This document shows positions 9,695 to 18,351 of a stretch of 64,000 bases of DNA, piece by piece. Every line of letters starts with the position of its first letter. Within the stretch, counting starts at the first letter, position 1. The stretch lies in assembly GCA_964500675.1 (NCBI GenBank), contig CAZCNY010000005.1:218585-282584 (forward strand). The letters are read 5' to 3'. Under the pieces are notes generated by a model. It made no database searches. It saw nothing but the letters and a program-made list of their open reading frames with translations, and was not told the DNA's origin. The position numbers and the translations under genes were made by a program. This DNA comes from CAMLJR01 sp964500675 (lineage in GTDB: Bacteria > Pseudomonadota > Gammaproteobacteria > Pseudomonadales > CAMLJR01).

Positions 9695-10882
9695 ATGACC
9701 AAAAATTTGTCTATCGCCTTGGTTCTTGACGCAAACCAGCGCAGCGCTCTTGCGGTAACTCGGTCTCTGGGAAAGATTCGCGATCTGACCGTGATGACTG
9801 CAGACAGCACGGCGGATGCATTAGCGGCTCATTCGCGTTACAGCCAAACGTATATTCAATATCCGTCAATTTACGAATCACCCGAACAGTTTAACAACTG
9901 GCTCTTAAGTTTTGTTAAGCAACATAATGTCGGATGGATATTTCCAGTTACCGAAGTCAGCAGTCAGACTATTCTTCAGCTAAGAGATCAGCTAGACCCT
10001 TGCCAAATACCCTTTGCCGATATTGACACGATCATGCAGCTTGCCGATAAATGGCGCCTGATTCAACTTGCCAAAACATTGGAAGTGCCACATCCAGCAA
10101 GCTTATATTTTAGCAGCTCGACAACCTTCGACAGCAGAGAAATCACTCAGTATCCAATCGTTTTAAAACCGTGCCTATCACGCATTCGCACTGCGTCGGG
10201 CTGGCTTGAGACTAACGTTCATATTGCGACGGACCCCGCCGGCTTAGCTGAATTGCTGGCGAAAAAACCCTATCTCCGCGATCATCCGTTCATAATTCAA
10301 GAATTTATTCCCGGGCACGGCGCAGGCATTTTTGCGCTCTACAGCCATGGGACGCCAGTTACGTTTTTTGCTCACCGTCGCATCCGGGAAAAACCTCCGG
10401 GTGGAGGGGTCAGCACCTTGTCGGAAAGCGTCAAGCCAAACGAAAAAATGCTCTCGCTATCCAGAAAGCTGCTTGACGCCGTAGCATGGCACGGAGTGGC
10501 GATGGTTGAGTTTCGCGTCTCACCCGACGGAACACCTTACCTCATGGAAACGAATACTCGCTTCTGGGGCTCATTACAGCTGGCCATAGATTCCGGCGTC
10601 GATTTTCCTCAACTGCTATATCAAGCAAGCAAAGGCGACCCCATAACGCCACTTGATAATTACAAAATCGGCAAACGTCTTCGCTGGTTGCTTGGCGATA
10701 TCGACAGCCTATATTTGACCTTACGCGAAAAACAACATTTCTCCAACTGGGAAAAACTATCCCGGACTCTAAGCTTTTTCATCCCGCACCCATTTTCTAC
10801 TCGACACGAAATAAATCGCCTCGATGATTTGGCGCCTGCGTGGTTCGAGCTACGCCGCTACATCGCGTCGCTATTTGACTAG
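9695..10882 (+). CDS. ATP-grasp domain protein (carboxylate-amine/thiol ligase fold)
   Basis: A 395-residue protein in the CPSase-like ATP-grasp group. A Rossmann-like pre-ATP-grasp domain (about 1-105) is followed by the ATP-grasp core: ATP-binding Lys in YPIVLKPCLSR, hinge IIQEFIPGHGAGIF, a flexible loop EKPPGGGVSTLSES, and the metal-binding end MVEFRVSPDGTPYLMETNTR, where the two Glu and the Asn bind Mg. Such ligases join a carboxylate to an amine using ATP. In a polysaccharide locus it may attach an amino acid to a uronic acid; this is an inference. It is transcribed divergently from the phosphatase gene with 59 bp between them. Confidence 0.75.
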   Translation: MTKNLSIALVLDANQRSALAVTRSLGKIRDLTVMTADSTADALAAHSRYSQTYIQYPSIYESPEQFNNWLLSFVKQHNVGWIFPVTEVSSQTILQLRDQLDPCQIPFADIDTIMQLADKWRLIQLAKTLEVPHPASLYFSSSTTFDSREITQYPIVLKPCLSRIRTASGWLETNVHIATDPAGLAELLAKKPYLRDHPFIIQEFIPGHGAGIFALYSHGTPVTFFAHRRIREKPPGGGVSTLSESVKPNEKMLSLSRKLLDAVAWHGVAMVEFRVSPDGTPYLMETNTRFWGSLQLAIDSGVDFPQLLYQASKGDPITPLDNYKIGKRLRWLLGDIDSLYLTLREKQHFSNWEKLSRTLSFFIPHPFSTRHEINRLDDLAPAWFELRRYIASLFD

Positions 10883-12013
10883 AGCTTTTTCATATTGCTG
10901 CGCGTAACCATCGATCATGCTGTCGATGGCAAAAACTTGCCGTACACGATCAATCGCATTGCATGCAAGACTATTTCGGAGAGCATCGTCCGTAAGAACT
11001 CTAATCAGCGCGCTTGCAATGTCGCGCGCATCACCTGGCTCTGCCATCAAGGCGTTGACCCCATCTCGCACGATCTCTTCTGGTCCGCCACAGCGCGTTA
11101 CAACCACTGGCAGACCCGTTGCCATAGCCTCAATGGTAGAAATAGAGAAGCCCTCGGAATTCGAGCACAGCAAAAATACATCCAGCTCAGAAAGAAACGC
11201 CGCGCTATTATTGCAAAAACCTAAAAAATGAATATTTGATGCAGCACCGCTTTGCGCCAATAGGGGCTCTAGCATATCCCGCATTAGTGACTGACTTATA
11301 TCGCCACCTATGACGAAATGCACCGCAGGAAACACCTCAAGGACCAGGGGTGCTGCTTGTATCAAAATATCGTAAGCTTTTGCCGGTCGAACATTACCGA
11401 GACATCCAATCAGCACAGTATTTTGCGGCAAAGATAATTGTGCTCGGAGCTGATGCGACTCGCTCCGACCATATCGCACTACATCAATACCATTATAAAT
11501 AACGGTTGTTTTTGCAACCCGAAGCAACCCCTCACGATCTATCTCATCACGCAAACGTTGCGAGACGGTGACGAACCGCCTCACCCCAATATTCATCACC
11601 ATCAACTTCAGCCAACGCAGACGTTCACGAGGGTTAACATCGACCTTCCCATGAAAAGTTGCGATAACGGGTACGCGCGCTAACAATCCCGCAATTGCGC
11701 AGTAGATATTCGATCCCAGCAGATGCGATTGCACAAGATCAACCCTTTCCCTGCGAATCAAACGCACCAGCTGCATCAAAAAGCGAAAATTAAATGAGCC
11801 TTTGGCAGGCAGGACATGTACGTCGAGCCGACGGCGAGCGAGCTCATCCATCACCCAGCCCGGGCCGCGAATGACAACGATAGACCGATAACCTAAATTC
11901 CGAAGCCGATCCGCCAACTCAATGAAAACGGTTTCTGCCCCCCCTGGACCCGTGGTATCAATGACATGGAGAATCGCTGCCTTACTATTGACGCTTGCCG
12001 TTCCCGATGCCAT
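10871..12013 (-). CDS. Glycosyltransferase family 4-like protein
   Basis: A GT-B glycosyltransferase. The N-terminal acceptor domain opens with ILHVIDTTGPGGAETVFIEL, the typical GT4 pattern. The C-terminal donor domain has FCNNSAAFLSELDVFLLCSN followed by SEGFSISTIEAMATGLPVV, containing the EX7E motif. The reading frame is open to a TTG at 12058, but no ribosome binding site precedes it; the ATG at 12013 (MASGTASVNSK) gives a 380-residue protein that still includes the whole domain and is preferred, with low certainty. Its 3' end overlaps that of the ATP-grasp gene by 12 bp on the opposite strand. Confidence 0.8.
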   Translation of the reverse strand: MASGTASVNSKAAILHVIDTTGPGGAETVFIELADRLRNLGYRSIVVIRGPGWVMDELARRRLDVHVLPAKGSFNFRFLMQLVRLIRRERVDLVQSHLLGSNIYCAIAGLLARVPVIATFHGKVDVNPRERLRWLKLMVMNIGVRRFVTVSQRLRDEIDREGLLRVAKTTVIYNGIDVVRYGRSESHQLRAQLSLPQNTVLIGCLGNVRPAKAYDILIQAAPLVLEVFPAVHFVIGGDISQSLMRDMLEPLLAQSGAASNIHFLGFCNNSAAFLSELDVFLLCSNSEGFSISTIEAMATGLPVVVTRCGGPEEIVRDGVNALMAEPGDARDIASALIRVLTDDALRNSLACNAIDRVRQVFAIDSMIDGYAQQYEKALVK

Positions 12014-12067
12014 TTTTACATGCAGACCTGTTTCTATTTCCAGTGATAGCGGATTCAATTAACAGCG

Positions 12068-13117
12068 ATGGTAATCACCTTCCCGACTGAAACCTCCTCA
12101 ATGATTCATTTGCGACACTCTACTAAAGCGCTGGCGAAACTACTCTTGAATTTTGTCGAGAGTCGGTTGGGGCCGCATCAAATTTCATGGGGTAACTCTA
12201 AGGTGTGGGTGCTCATGTACCACCGCATAATACCAACTGGCGATTCCAGGTTTGCACAAGAAGAGCCTGGAATGATAGTGACTCCCGCAACCTTTCGCCA
12301 ACACGTACAGCTATTAAAAAATCTTTTCACCATGATGTCACTCAGCGAATGGATTGAGCGTCGCAACACCGGCGCACCTTTACCGAAACGCGCCTGCGCT
12401 ATCACCTTCGACGACGGCTGGTTCGATAACTTCGAGTTCGCATTCCCCATTTTGCAACAAGAGCAAGTACCCGCGACGCTATTCGCGGTATCACACATGA
12501 TCGGCACCAAGGAGCAATTCTGGCCGAACCGCATCGCGCGCCTGATCGCAAATCGTACGCAGTGGCAGCAACATAGCGCGCTCAATTGGATTCAACAAGC
12601 GGGCGGCAAGTTTGCGCAGGGCGTTACCGACAGCGAAAAACTTGGGCACATTGTCGCGCATCTGAAAAAAATATCGGATGCGGAACTGAAAGATCGCCTC
12701 GATCAATCTGAGCACGCGCTGGGGCTAGCGCCTGCGCAAACACCCGCACTGGTCGATTGGGAACAATTGCGCATCATGCAAAACAGCGGGCTCGTCGAAA
12801 TCGGATCCCACACCAGACATCACTTTCGTTTGACGGCTGACTTACCTCCCGACATTGCAGAACAGGAAATCGTGGAGAGCAAGCAGCTACTCGAACAGCA
12901 ACTCGATCGCTCCGTGCGCCTATTCTGTTATCCCAATGGCGATGCTACACCGCACGCCATTCGCCTGGTCGAAAAACATTATGCTGCTGCGGTGACCACA
13001 CAGCGCGGCATCAACTCAACCAAAACCGCGCCGCATCAATTGCTGCGTATCGGCGTGCACGAACACATCAGCGACACACCGACCAAATTCAAAGCCCGCT
13101 TATCGGGCTGGATGTAA
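12068..13117 (+). CDS. Polysaccharide deacetylase family protein (NodB fold)
   Basis: A 349-residue protein with the NodB homology region: YHRI near the N-terminus, AITFDDGWFDN (the catalytic and metal-binding Asp pair) at about 115-125, and EIGSHTRHHFRL with the metal-binding His pair near 245. This family removes N- or O-acetyl groups from glycans. No signal peptide is obvious, and the first ~35 residues are poorly conserved, so ATG at 12101 is an alternative start. It is transcribed away from the GT4 gene. It lacks the DVEDYF signature of the exosortase-specific deacetylase found at 14641. Confidence 0.8.
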   Translation: MVITFPTETSSMIHLRHSTKALAKLLLNFVESRLGPHQISWGNSKVWVLMYHRIIPTGDSRFAQEEPGMIVTPATFRQHVQLLKNLFTMMSLSEWIERRNTGAPLPKRACAITFDDGWFDNFEFAFPILQQEQVPATLFAVSHMIGTKEQFWPNRIARLIANRTQWQQHSALNWIQQAGGKFAQGVTDSEKLGHIVAHLKKISDAELKDRLDQSEHALGLAPAQTPALVDWEQLRIMQNSGLVEIGSHTRHHFRLTADLPPDIAEQEIVESKQLLEQQLDRSVRLFCYPNGDATPHAIRLVEKHYAAAVTTQRGINSTKTAPHQLLRIGVHEHISDTPTKFKARLSGWM

Positions 13118-13124
13118 TGCGCCG

Positions 13125-14579
13125 CTAATCACTAAGCTGACGTGACGCCCCCTTAAGCGACAACATTTGCACGAATGCCGTTTGATTGGCTGGGTCTTGC
13201 GCGCGCTGCAAATTGCTTTGGCAGTCATCGGCGCAACGCTGCGACAACACGATCAACGCGACCGAGGGATCGCCCAATAGCACAGCTTTCAGTTGATAAA
13301 GCTTGGCGCGCAGCGGACTGTTCACGATTGCGCCATCGATCCAGTAATACCACCACACGACGCGCGGCGGTTCGCCATTCAGCACCGCGAAATTAATCAC
13401 ACGCGCACCCACTTTAGCAGTGCCAGTCGCCTTGAGCTGCGCCTCGTCCGCGATGAAGTTGTCGTAGTAAATCAGCTTTTTGTTTCCGTATTCGTGCGTG
13501 TAGATGAATGCCGACAATTCATAGCGACCGCTGCTGTCCGTGAGTTCCCAGCTTTGCTGCCGGTCATAGCCGCTGTAATGCGGCATGAATTCGGGCTCGA
13601 TGACACGCGCGGCGCCAGCCACTTGCATTTGCTCGACGGCACCCGAGCGCGCGCTTAATGCCGCCGTGCCGTACTCACCCGCAATAATGGCGGCGAGCAG
13701 CGCCAGTGAGTGCCGCAGCGGCAATCGCGTCACCTCGCTCGCGACGCGAAAATCCGCAGCGGGCGCGCTCGCGGGTAATTCAAGCCGCCGCGCAATCCAG
13801 AAAAACGGCACCAGCGATGCCGCATAAATCCACCAACCGAAAGCGGCGTGGCTGTAGATCAACGGATTTTGCATGCGCGAATAATGGGCAATCAAAATCA
13901 ACGCGACCACGCGCACCCAATTATCGAGCAGGCCGATCACACCCGCGGCGAAGAGTAAAACACCGCGTCGATAGGCGTTGTAGCGCCCCAACTCCGCTTG
14001 CAGTGTCGCCGTGACCAACGCGGCCAAGAACAAATTCAATCCACTGCAACTGCCCGCGACCGTGATAACGCCGTCGGGCAGATGAATGTGATCGCCGCGC
14101 AGCCAGATGGGAATTTGCATTCCGCTCAACGCCACTTGCGCCACCGCTATCGTCAGATTTTGCAGAATGCCGATCAGAAAATCCCAGACCGGCATGCCGA
14201 AATATTGCAACGCGATGGGCAATGAGAGCGCGCGCGCCAGCGGCCATCCGGCCAGCGCAAAAATTGCGCACCCCAGCGACACGGGCAGCATGATCTGTTG
14301 CACGATTTGCAGTTGAATCAAACGCGCCGCATAAACCAACAACATGCTCGCGACGAACAGCAGAACGCCGCACCATGACGGTTTTAGCGTTATCGCCAGC
14401 AATTGGCGCCGGCGCAAATAAATAAGCCAGCCAGCGGCGATGAGCAGCGGATAACCCAATACGTAGGAATCGCCGACATCGGTCCATTTTTGATTCAGAA
14501 CCTGTAGGGTTGGCCAACTTGCGATCAGCCACGCCGCCAGTGCGAGCACAATGCAGACGAGATAGACCTTTTGCTTCAT
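13125..14579 (-). CDS. xrt: Exosortase fused to an EpsI domain
   Basis: A 484-residue protein. Residues 1-265 form an eight-helix exosortase domain with the cysteine-protease-like triad in the expected order: Cys178 in GSCSGLN, Arg223 in DNWVRVV, and His244 in SHAAFGWW. The remaining ~200 residues are an EpsI-type periplasmic domain (HYSGYDRQQSWELTDSSGRY). The EpsH-EpsI fusion is the usual build of exosortase A. The Cys motif differs from the more common ACSG of XrtA, so the exact subtype is left open. The enzyme is expected to cleave PEP-CTERM proteins in the inner membrane and hand them to the secretion/polysaccharide pathway; candidate substrates are at 47205 and 47431. Confidence 0.88.
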   Translation of the reverse strand: MKQKVYLVCIVLALAAWLIASWPTLQVLNQKWTDVGDSYVLGYPLLIAAGWLIYLRRRQLLAITLKPSWCGVLLFVASMLLVYAARLIQLQIVQQIMLPVSLGCAIFALAGWPLARALSLPIALQYFGMPVWDFLIGILQNLTIAVAQVALSGMQIPIWLRGDHIHLPDGVITVAGSCSGLNLFLAALVTATLQAELGRYNAYRRGVLLFAAGVIGLLDNWVRVVALILIAHYSRMQNPLIYSHAAFGWWIYAASLVPFFWIARRLELPASAPAADFRVASEVTRLPLRHSLALLAAIIAGEYGTAALSARSGAVEQMQVAGAARVIEPEFMPHYSGYDRQQSWELTDSSGRYELSAFIYTHEYGNKKLIYYDNFIADEAQLKATGTAKVGARVINFAVLNGEPPRVVWWYYWIDGAIVNSPLRAKLYQLKAVLLGDPSVALIVLSQRCADDCQSNLQRAQDPANQTAFVQMLSLKGASRQLSD

Positions 14580-14640
14580 GAGTTTTCCAATCTACTGCTA
14601 GTATTGCTGCATCCGAGTTTTCGAGTTTAGTTCAACCCCG

Positions 14641-15558
14641 ATGCCGATACGCGCCAACGTCACAACAAAACATGCCATGACGGTGAAACACGCCATGACG
14701 GTCGACGTGGAAGATTATTTTCACGTATCGGCGTTCGCGGATGTTATCGCGCCGGCACAGTGGGATAGCCGCCCACCTACGGTGCAACGCAACACGCGAC
14801 GCCTGCTCGATCTGTTCGATGAGCACGGCATCAAAGCGACGTTTTTCGTGCTCGGCTGGGTCGCCGAGCGCAACGCCGATTTGATTCGTGAAATCGCCGC
14901 GCACGGACACGAAGTTGCATCGCACGGTTTTACGCATCAACTGGTTTACCGGCAAACACCCGAACAATTTCGCAGCGAAACGCGCGCATCGAAACTGTTG
15001 CTCGAAGACATCGTACAACAACCGATTCTCGGTTATCGCGCCGCCAGCTATTCGATTACACAAAACTCGCTGTGGGCACTCGATATTTTGGTCGAGCTCG
15101 GTTTCAGTTGGGACTCGAGTATTTTTCCGGTGTATCACGACCGTTACGGCATACCGGATTCGCCGACCACGCCGTACCGCATTGAAACACCGAGCGGCGG
15201 CATCCTCACGGAATTTCCGCTGACCACCGCGAAAGTGTGCGGTTATCACATGCCCGCAGCCGGCGGCGGTTATTTTCGTTTGTACCCGTATGCGCTTTCG
15301 CGCGCGCTGTTCCGGCGTGCGACACGCAACGGCAGCACGCCGGCAATTTTCTATTTGCATCCTTGGGAGATCGACCCGGAACAACCGCGCGTCGAGGGGG
15401 CCAGTCTGCTATCGCGTTTTCGCCACTACAACAATCTCGATAAATGCCTGCCGCGTTTGCAGGCATTGTTGCGCGAATTTCCGTTCGGCACCGTGAGCGA
15501 AAGTTTGCAGACAGCCGTTATCGACGATAGCGCGCCCGTGCAAATCGGCGCGACCTAA
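14641..15558 (+). CDS. Exosortase-associated polysaccharide deacetylase
   Basis: A NodB-fold deacetylase of the PEP-CTERM locus subfamily (TIGR03006-like), recognised by AMTVDVEDYFHVSAFAD at the N-terminus, EVASHGFTHQLVY with the metal His residues, and GYRAASYSI. It probably deacetylates the exported polysaccharide or its repeat. The start is uncertain because an 18-bp duplication at 14668-14703 gives the residues KHAMTV twice; ATGs at 14641, 14677 and 14695 are all in frame, and none has a clear ribosome binding site. The shortest one starts exactly at the conserved MTVDVEDYF. It is followed by the FemAB-like gene after 9 bp, so the two probably form an operon. Confidence 0.85.
   Translation: MPIRANVTTKHAMTVKHAMTVDVEDYFHVSAFADVIAPAQWDSRPPTVQRNTRRLLDLFDEHGIKATFFVLGWVAERNADLIREIAAHGHEVASHGFTHQLVYRQTPEQFRSETRASKLLLEDIVQQPILGYRAASYSITQNSLWALDILVELGFSWDSSIFPVYHDRYGIPDSPTTPYRIETPSGGILTEFPLTTAKVCGYHMPAAGGGYFRLYPYALSRALFRRATRNGSTPAIFYLHPWEIDPEQPRVEGASLLSRFRHYNNLDKCLPRLQALLREFPFGTVSESLQTAVIDDSAPVQIGAT
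14668..14703 (+). repeat. 18-bp tandem duplication at the start of the deacetylase gene
   Basis: Two copies of an 18-base unit (AAACATGCCATGACGGTG and AAACACGCCATGACGGTC) lie head to tail and differ at two positions. They are in frame and encode KHAMTV twice, and each copy carries an ATG that could start translation. It is one of several short duplications of translation-start regions in this window. Confidence 0.85.
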
Positions 15559-15567
15559 TCCCTATCT

Positions 15568-16983
15568 ATGCAACTCAAGGATATCCTCAAAGACCTCGAT
15601 GCCGCTTGCCGCGCGCGCTGGCCGCACAGCGAAACCGCCGCGCAACAATGCGAACAGGCGCGCGCCATCGTCGCGCAAATCGAATTACTGAAACCCGCAC
15701 TCAAACGCATCAAGCAAGAAAAACAAGACTGCGCGCGGCGCTTTGGCGCAGCGAAAGCCGAGCATATCGACATCGAGCCCTTGCGGCGCGAAATGCAAAA
15801 AATTTCCGCCGAACTCGATCAAGTCGACACACAACGCAAACAGCTTGAGGCGACGCTGCTGGCATTATTTTGCGACGATGGCGCCGATCGCGAAGAGTTG
15901 CCCCGCCAATTGCCACATCAATTCATGCAGTGCGCGCGCGCAACGCGCCTGCCGATCGCGGTGCGCGAAATCGACGATAACGAACGCGCCGCGTGGGATG
16001 CTTACGTCGATTCGCATCCGTGCGCTTCACTCTACCATCGCTACTGCTGGCGCGATGTGGTCGTGCGCAGCTTTGGCCATGCGACAACCTATCTGCTGGC
16101 ACAGGGCGCCGACGGTAAAATTTGCGGCGTGCTGCCGCTGATTCGATTGCGCAGTAAATTATTCGGCGATTTCGCCGTGTCGATGCCGTTCTTCAATTAC
16201 GGCGGACCGCTCGCCGACAGCGATGATGCGGTGCGTGCATTGCTCGACGCCGCTGCACATTACGCGCGCACTGCCGGACTCAAGCATCTCGAAATTCGCA
16301 GCACGCGCGCACTGAACGATTGGCCATGTCGCACCGATAAGGTGTCGATGATTCGGCGCCTCCCCGCCGCTGCAGATACACTCGACCAAGAACTCGGCGC
16401 CAAAGTGCGCGCGCAGATCAAACGCGGGCAGCAGGAAAATCCGCAAATCGTCATCGGCGGCGTGGAATTACTCGACGATTTTTATCGCGTGTTCGCAATC
16501 AATATGCGCGATCTCGGCACACCCGTTTACGGCAAGCAATTTTTCCGCAACATATTGATCACGCTCGCCGGTAGCGCGCATCTCGTCGTGGTTAAATTAC
16601 GCGGCAAAGCCGTGGCGGCGGCGTTCTTACTCGGCCATCGCGATCTGATGGAAATTCCGTGGGCATCGACGCTGCGCTCGGTCAATGCGCTCAACATGAA
16701 TATGGTGATGTACCGCGCGGTATTAGGTTTCTGCATCGAGCGCGGGTTTCACTTTTTCGATTTCGGGCGCTCGACGCAAGGGGCGGGAACTTATCAATTC
16801 AAAAAACAGTGGGGCGCCGAACCGCTGCAACACTACTGGCATTATTGGCTGGCCGCTGGCGGCGCGTTGCCGGAGCTGAAACCCGACTCGCCTAAATTCC
16901 GTTTATTGATCGCTGGCTGGCAGCGCCTGCCGGTTGCACTGAGCCGGCTCATCGGCCCGCACATCGTGAAGTATTTGCCGTGA
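15568..16983 (+). CDS. FemAB-like GNAT-fold protein, exosortase-associated, with N-terminal coiled coil
   Basis: A 471-residue protein. Residues ~130-460 form the FemAB/GNAT-like domain of the PEP-CTERM-associated family (TIGR03019-like), with SLYHRYCWRDVVVRSFGHAT, FNYGGPLAD and GTYQFKKQWGAEPLQHYWHY. The first ~110 residues are a charged, Ala- and Arg-rich helical segment (LLKPALKRIKQEKQDCARRF, then REMQKISAELDQVDTQRKQL) that looks like a coiled coil and is not part of the usual ~340-residue family. FemAB relatives transfer amino acids from aminoacyl-tRNA to peptidoglycan; the acceptor in exosortase loci is unknown. Convergent with the barrel gene (12 bp between stops). Confidence 0.82.
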   Translation: MQLKDILKDLDAACRARWPHSETAAQQCEQARAIVAQIELLKPALKRIKQEKQDCARRFGAAKAEHIDIEPLRREMQKISAELDQVDTQRKQLEATLLALFCDDGADREELPRQLPHQFMQCARATRLPIAVREIDDNERAAWDAYVDSHPCASLYHRYCWRDVVVRSFGHATTYLLAQGADGKICGVLPLIRLRSKLFGDFAVSMPFFNYGGPLADSDDAVRALLDAAAHYARTAGLKHLEIRSTRALNDWPCRTDKVSMIRRLPAAADTLDQELGAKVRAQIKRGQQENPQIVIGGVELLDDFYRVFAINMRDLGTPVYGKQFFRNILITLAGSAHLVVVKLRGKAVAAAFLLGHRDLMEIPWASTLRSVNALNMNMVMYRAVLGFCIERGFHFFDFGRSTQGAGTYQFKKQWGAEPLQHYWHYWLAAGGALPELKPDSPKFRLLIAGWQRLPVALSRLIGPHIVKYLP

Positions 16984-16995
16984 TCGCAATAAATA

Positions 16996-18309
16996 TCAGA
17001 AAAACCGATAGCGCATACCGATCATAGCGATCTTATCCGTGTAACTCAGCGCAGAGGTATCGGCATTGCGTTTTTCCTGCCCGACCGAAAAGCGAACTTC
17101 GAGCGGGCGCGACGGATGATAGATCGCGCTTACATACAAGCGCGTGGTGTCGTATCTTGACCTGGGATCATCGAGAAATTTGGTGCGATCGAAACGTGCA
17201 TCCAACCCCGTCGACCAGCGCGAGTTAATCGTATAGAGATAACTCATCTGTACGTACGCGATATTTTGATCGCGCGGCGTCAATTTGTAATCTTCCTTTT
17301 GATAACCGGTATTCAGCGTCAGCCGGCTCGAAACACCGATGCGGTCACGCCAATAAGCATCGAGCTTATCCTCTTGCACAATATCGAACTGATTGGAATT
17401 ACTGTCGTTGGCTTGAAAGTTAGTCAACTGCAATTCGGCGGCGGATAACCCGACCGAGCTATCGGTCAGCTCACGCACGTAGGATGCACCCCAGTCCTGC
17501 GCATCGTCGCCGTGATAATCGATCGCCGCAATGGCGCTGGAACCGCTAAAATCCTTGCCGTTATCGGGATTGATGCGATTGCCGCCAATGCCCACTTGAT
17601 AGTGCAGGCGCGCCAGTGCGGTGCTCAACGACAGCATCACGCTCGGCGCTTTGTAATTATTGACGGAATCGTCAAACTTTACATCGTCGTAATTTGCCTT
17701 CAGATCGAGCGCCGAGATCTTGCTTATTTTGTGGTCCCAGATGGCCGCCATCGCGGCATGCTTTGAGTCCGCGTTGTTGCTGTCTTGATAATTCACATCG
17801 GAAAAACGCGGCGCGAGCACGACGGAATCGACGGGTGACAAATGCAAATAACCATCGACGCCTGCCGTGACGACGGAGCGCTCTTCGCGGTTGCTCGCCA
17901 CGTTGAGACCGCGGCGGTCGGTCAATTGCTGCGAAATCTGATGATCCAAAATCACGTCGAGCTGGCGCGGCGCGATCTGCCAGGTCAGTTGAGCGCTACC
18001 GTTGATCGCCGTTTGATCGCTCTGCACATCGTGCACGTAATCGCCATATTCGGCTCTGTAATCGACATCGGCATTGAGGGCGCCATCGTTTTTCTTATAG
18101 CCGATATCAGCATTGACGATTCGCTTGGTATCGGACTGTTCGTCGCTATGCGTTAACCCGGCATTGTCATGTGCTTCGAGCCCTACCCCGCCTATCAAAG
18201 TAAATTCGCTCACCGCGAATGCAGGGCAGGTAAATGCGCCGATCAGTGCGCCGACAACAGAAGGCTTGAGCAACGAAGGTTTGAATAACGTACGATTTTT
18301 ATTTTTCAT
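16996..18309 (-). CDS. Outer-membrane beta-barrel protein of the exosortase/EPS locus (EpsL- or TIGR03016-like)
   Basis: A 437-residue protein from the ATG at 18309. It has a basic N-region and a hydrophobic core ending PAFA, so a signal peptide (MKNKNRTLFKPSLLKPSVVG and onward). The rest alternates polar and aromatic residues in strands with a C-terminal strand ending in MRYRFF, the terminal aromatic expected of an outer-membrane barrel. Barrels at this place in exosortase loci are thought to help export the polymer. A GTG at 18339 would add ten residues without improving the signal peptide. The segment FKPSLLKPSVV contains an imperfect 15-bp duplication. Confidence 0.72.
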   Translation of the reverse strand: MKNKNRTLFKPSLLKPSVVGALIGAFTCPAFAVSEFTLIGGVGLEAHDNAGLTHSDEQSDTKRIVNADIGYKKNDGALNADVDYRAEYGDYVHDVQSDQTAINGSAQLTWQIAPRQLDVILDHQISQQLTDRRGLNVASNREERSVVTAGVDGYLHLSPVDSVVLAPRFSDVNYQDSNNADSKHAAMAAIWDHKISKISALDLKANYDDVKFDDSVNNYKAPSVMLSLSTALARLHYQVGIGGNRINPDNGKDFSGSSAIAAIDYHGDDAQDWGASYVRELTDSSVGLSAAELQLTNFQANDSNSNQFDIVQEDKLDAYWRDRIGVSSRLTLNTGYQKEDYKLTPRDQNIAYVQMSYLYTINSRWSTGLDARFDRTKFLDDPRSRYDTTRLYVSAIYHPSRPLEVRFSVGQEKRNADTSALSYTDKIAMIGMRYRFF

Positions 18310-18351
18310 TCTGCTGGCTCGCATTCGAGACGAAAACACATGGTTGGAAAA

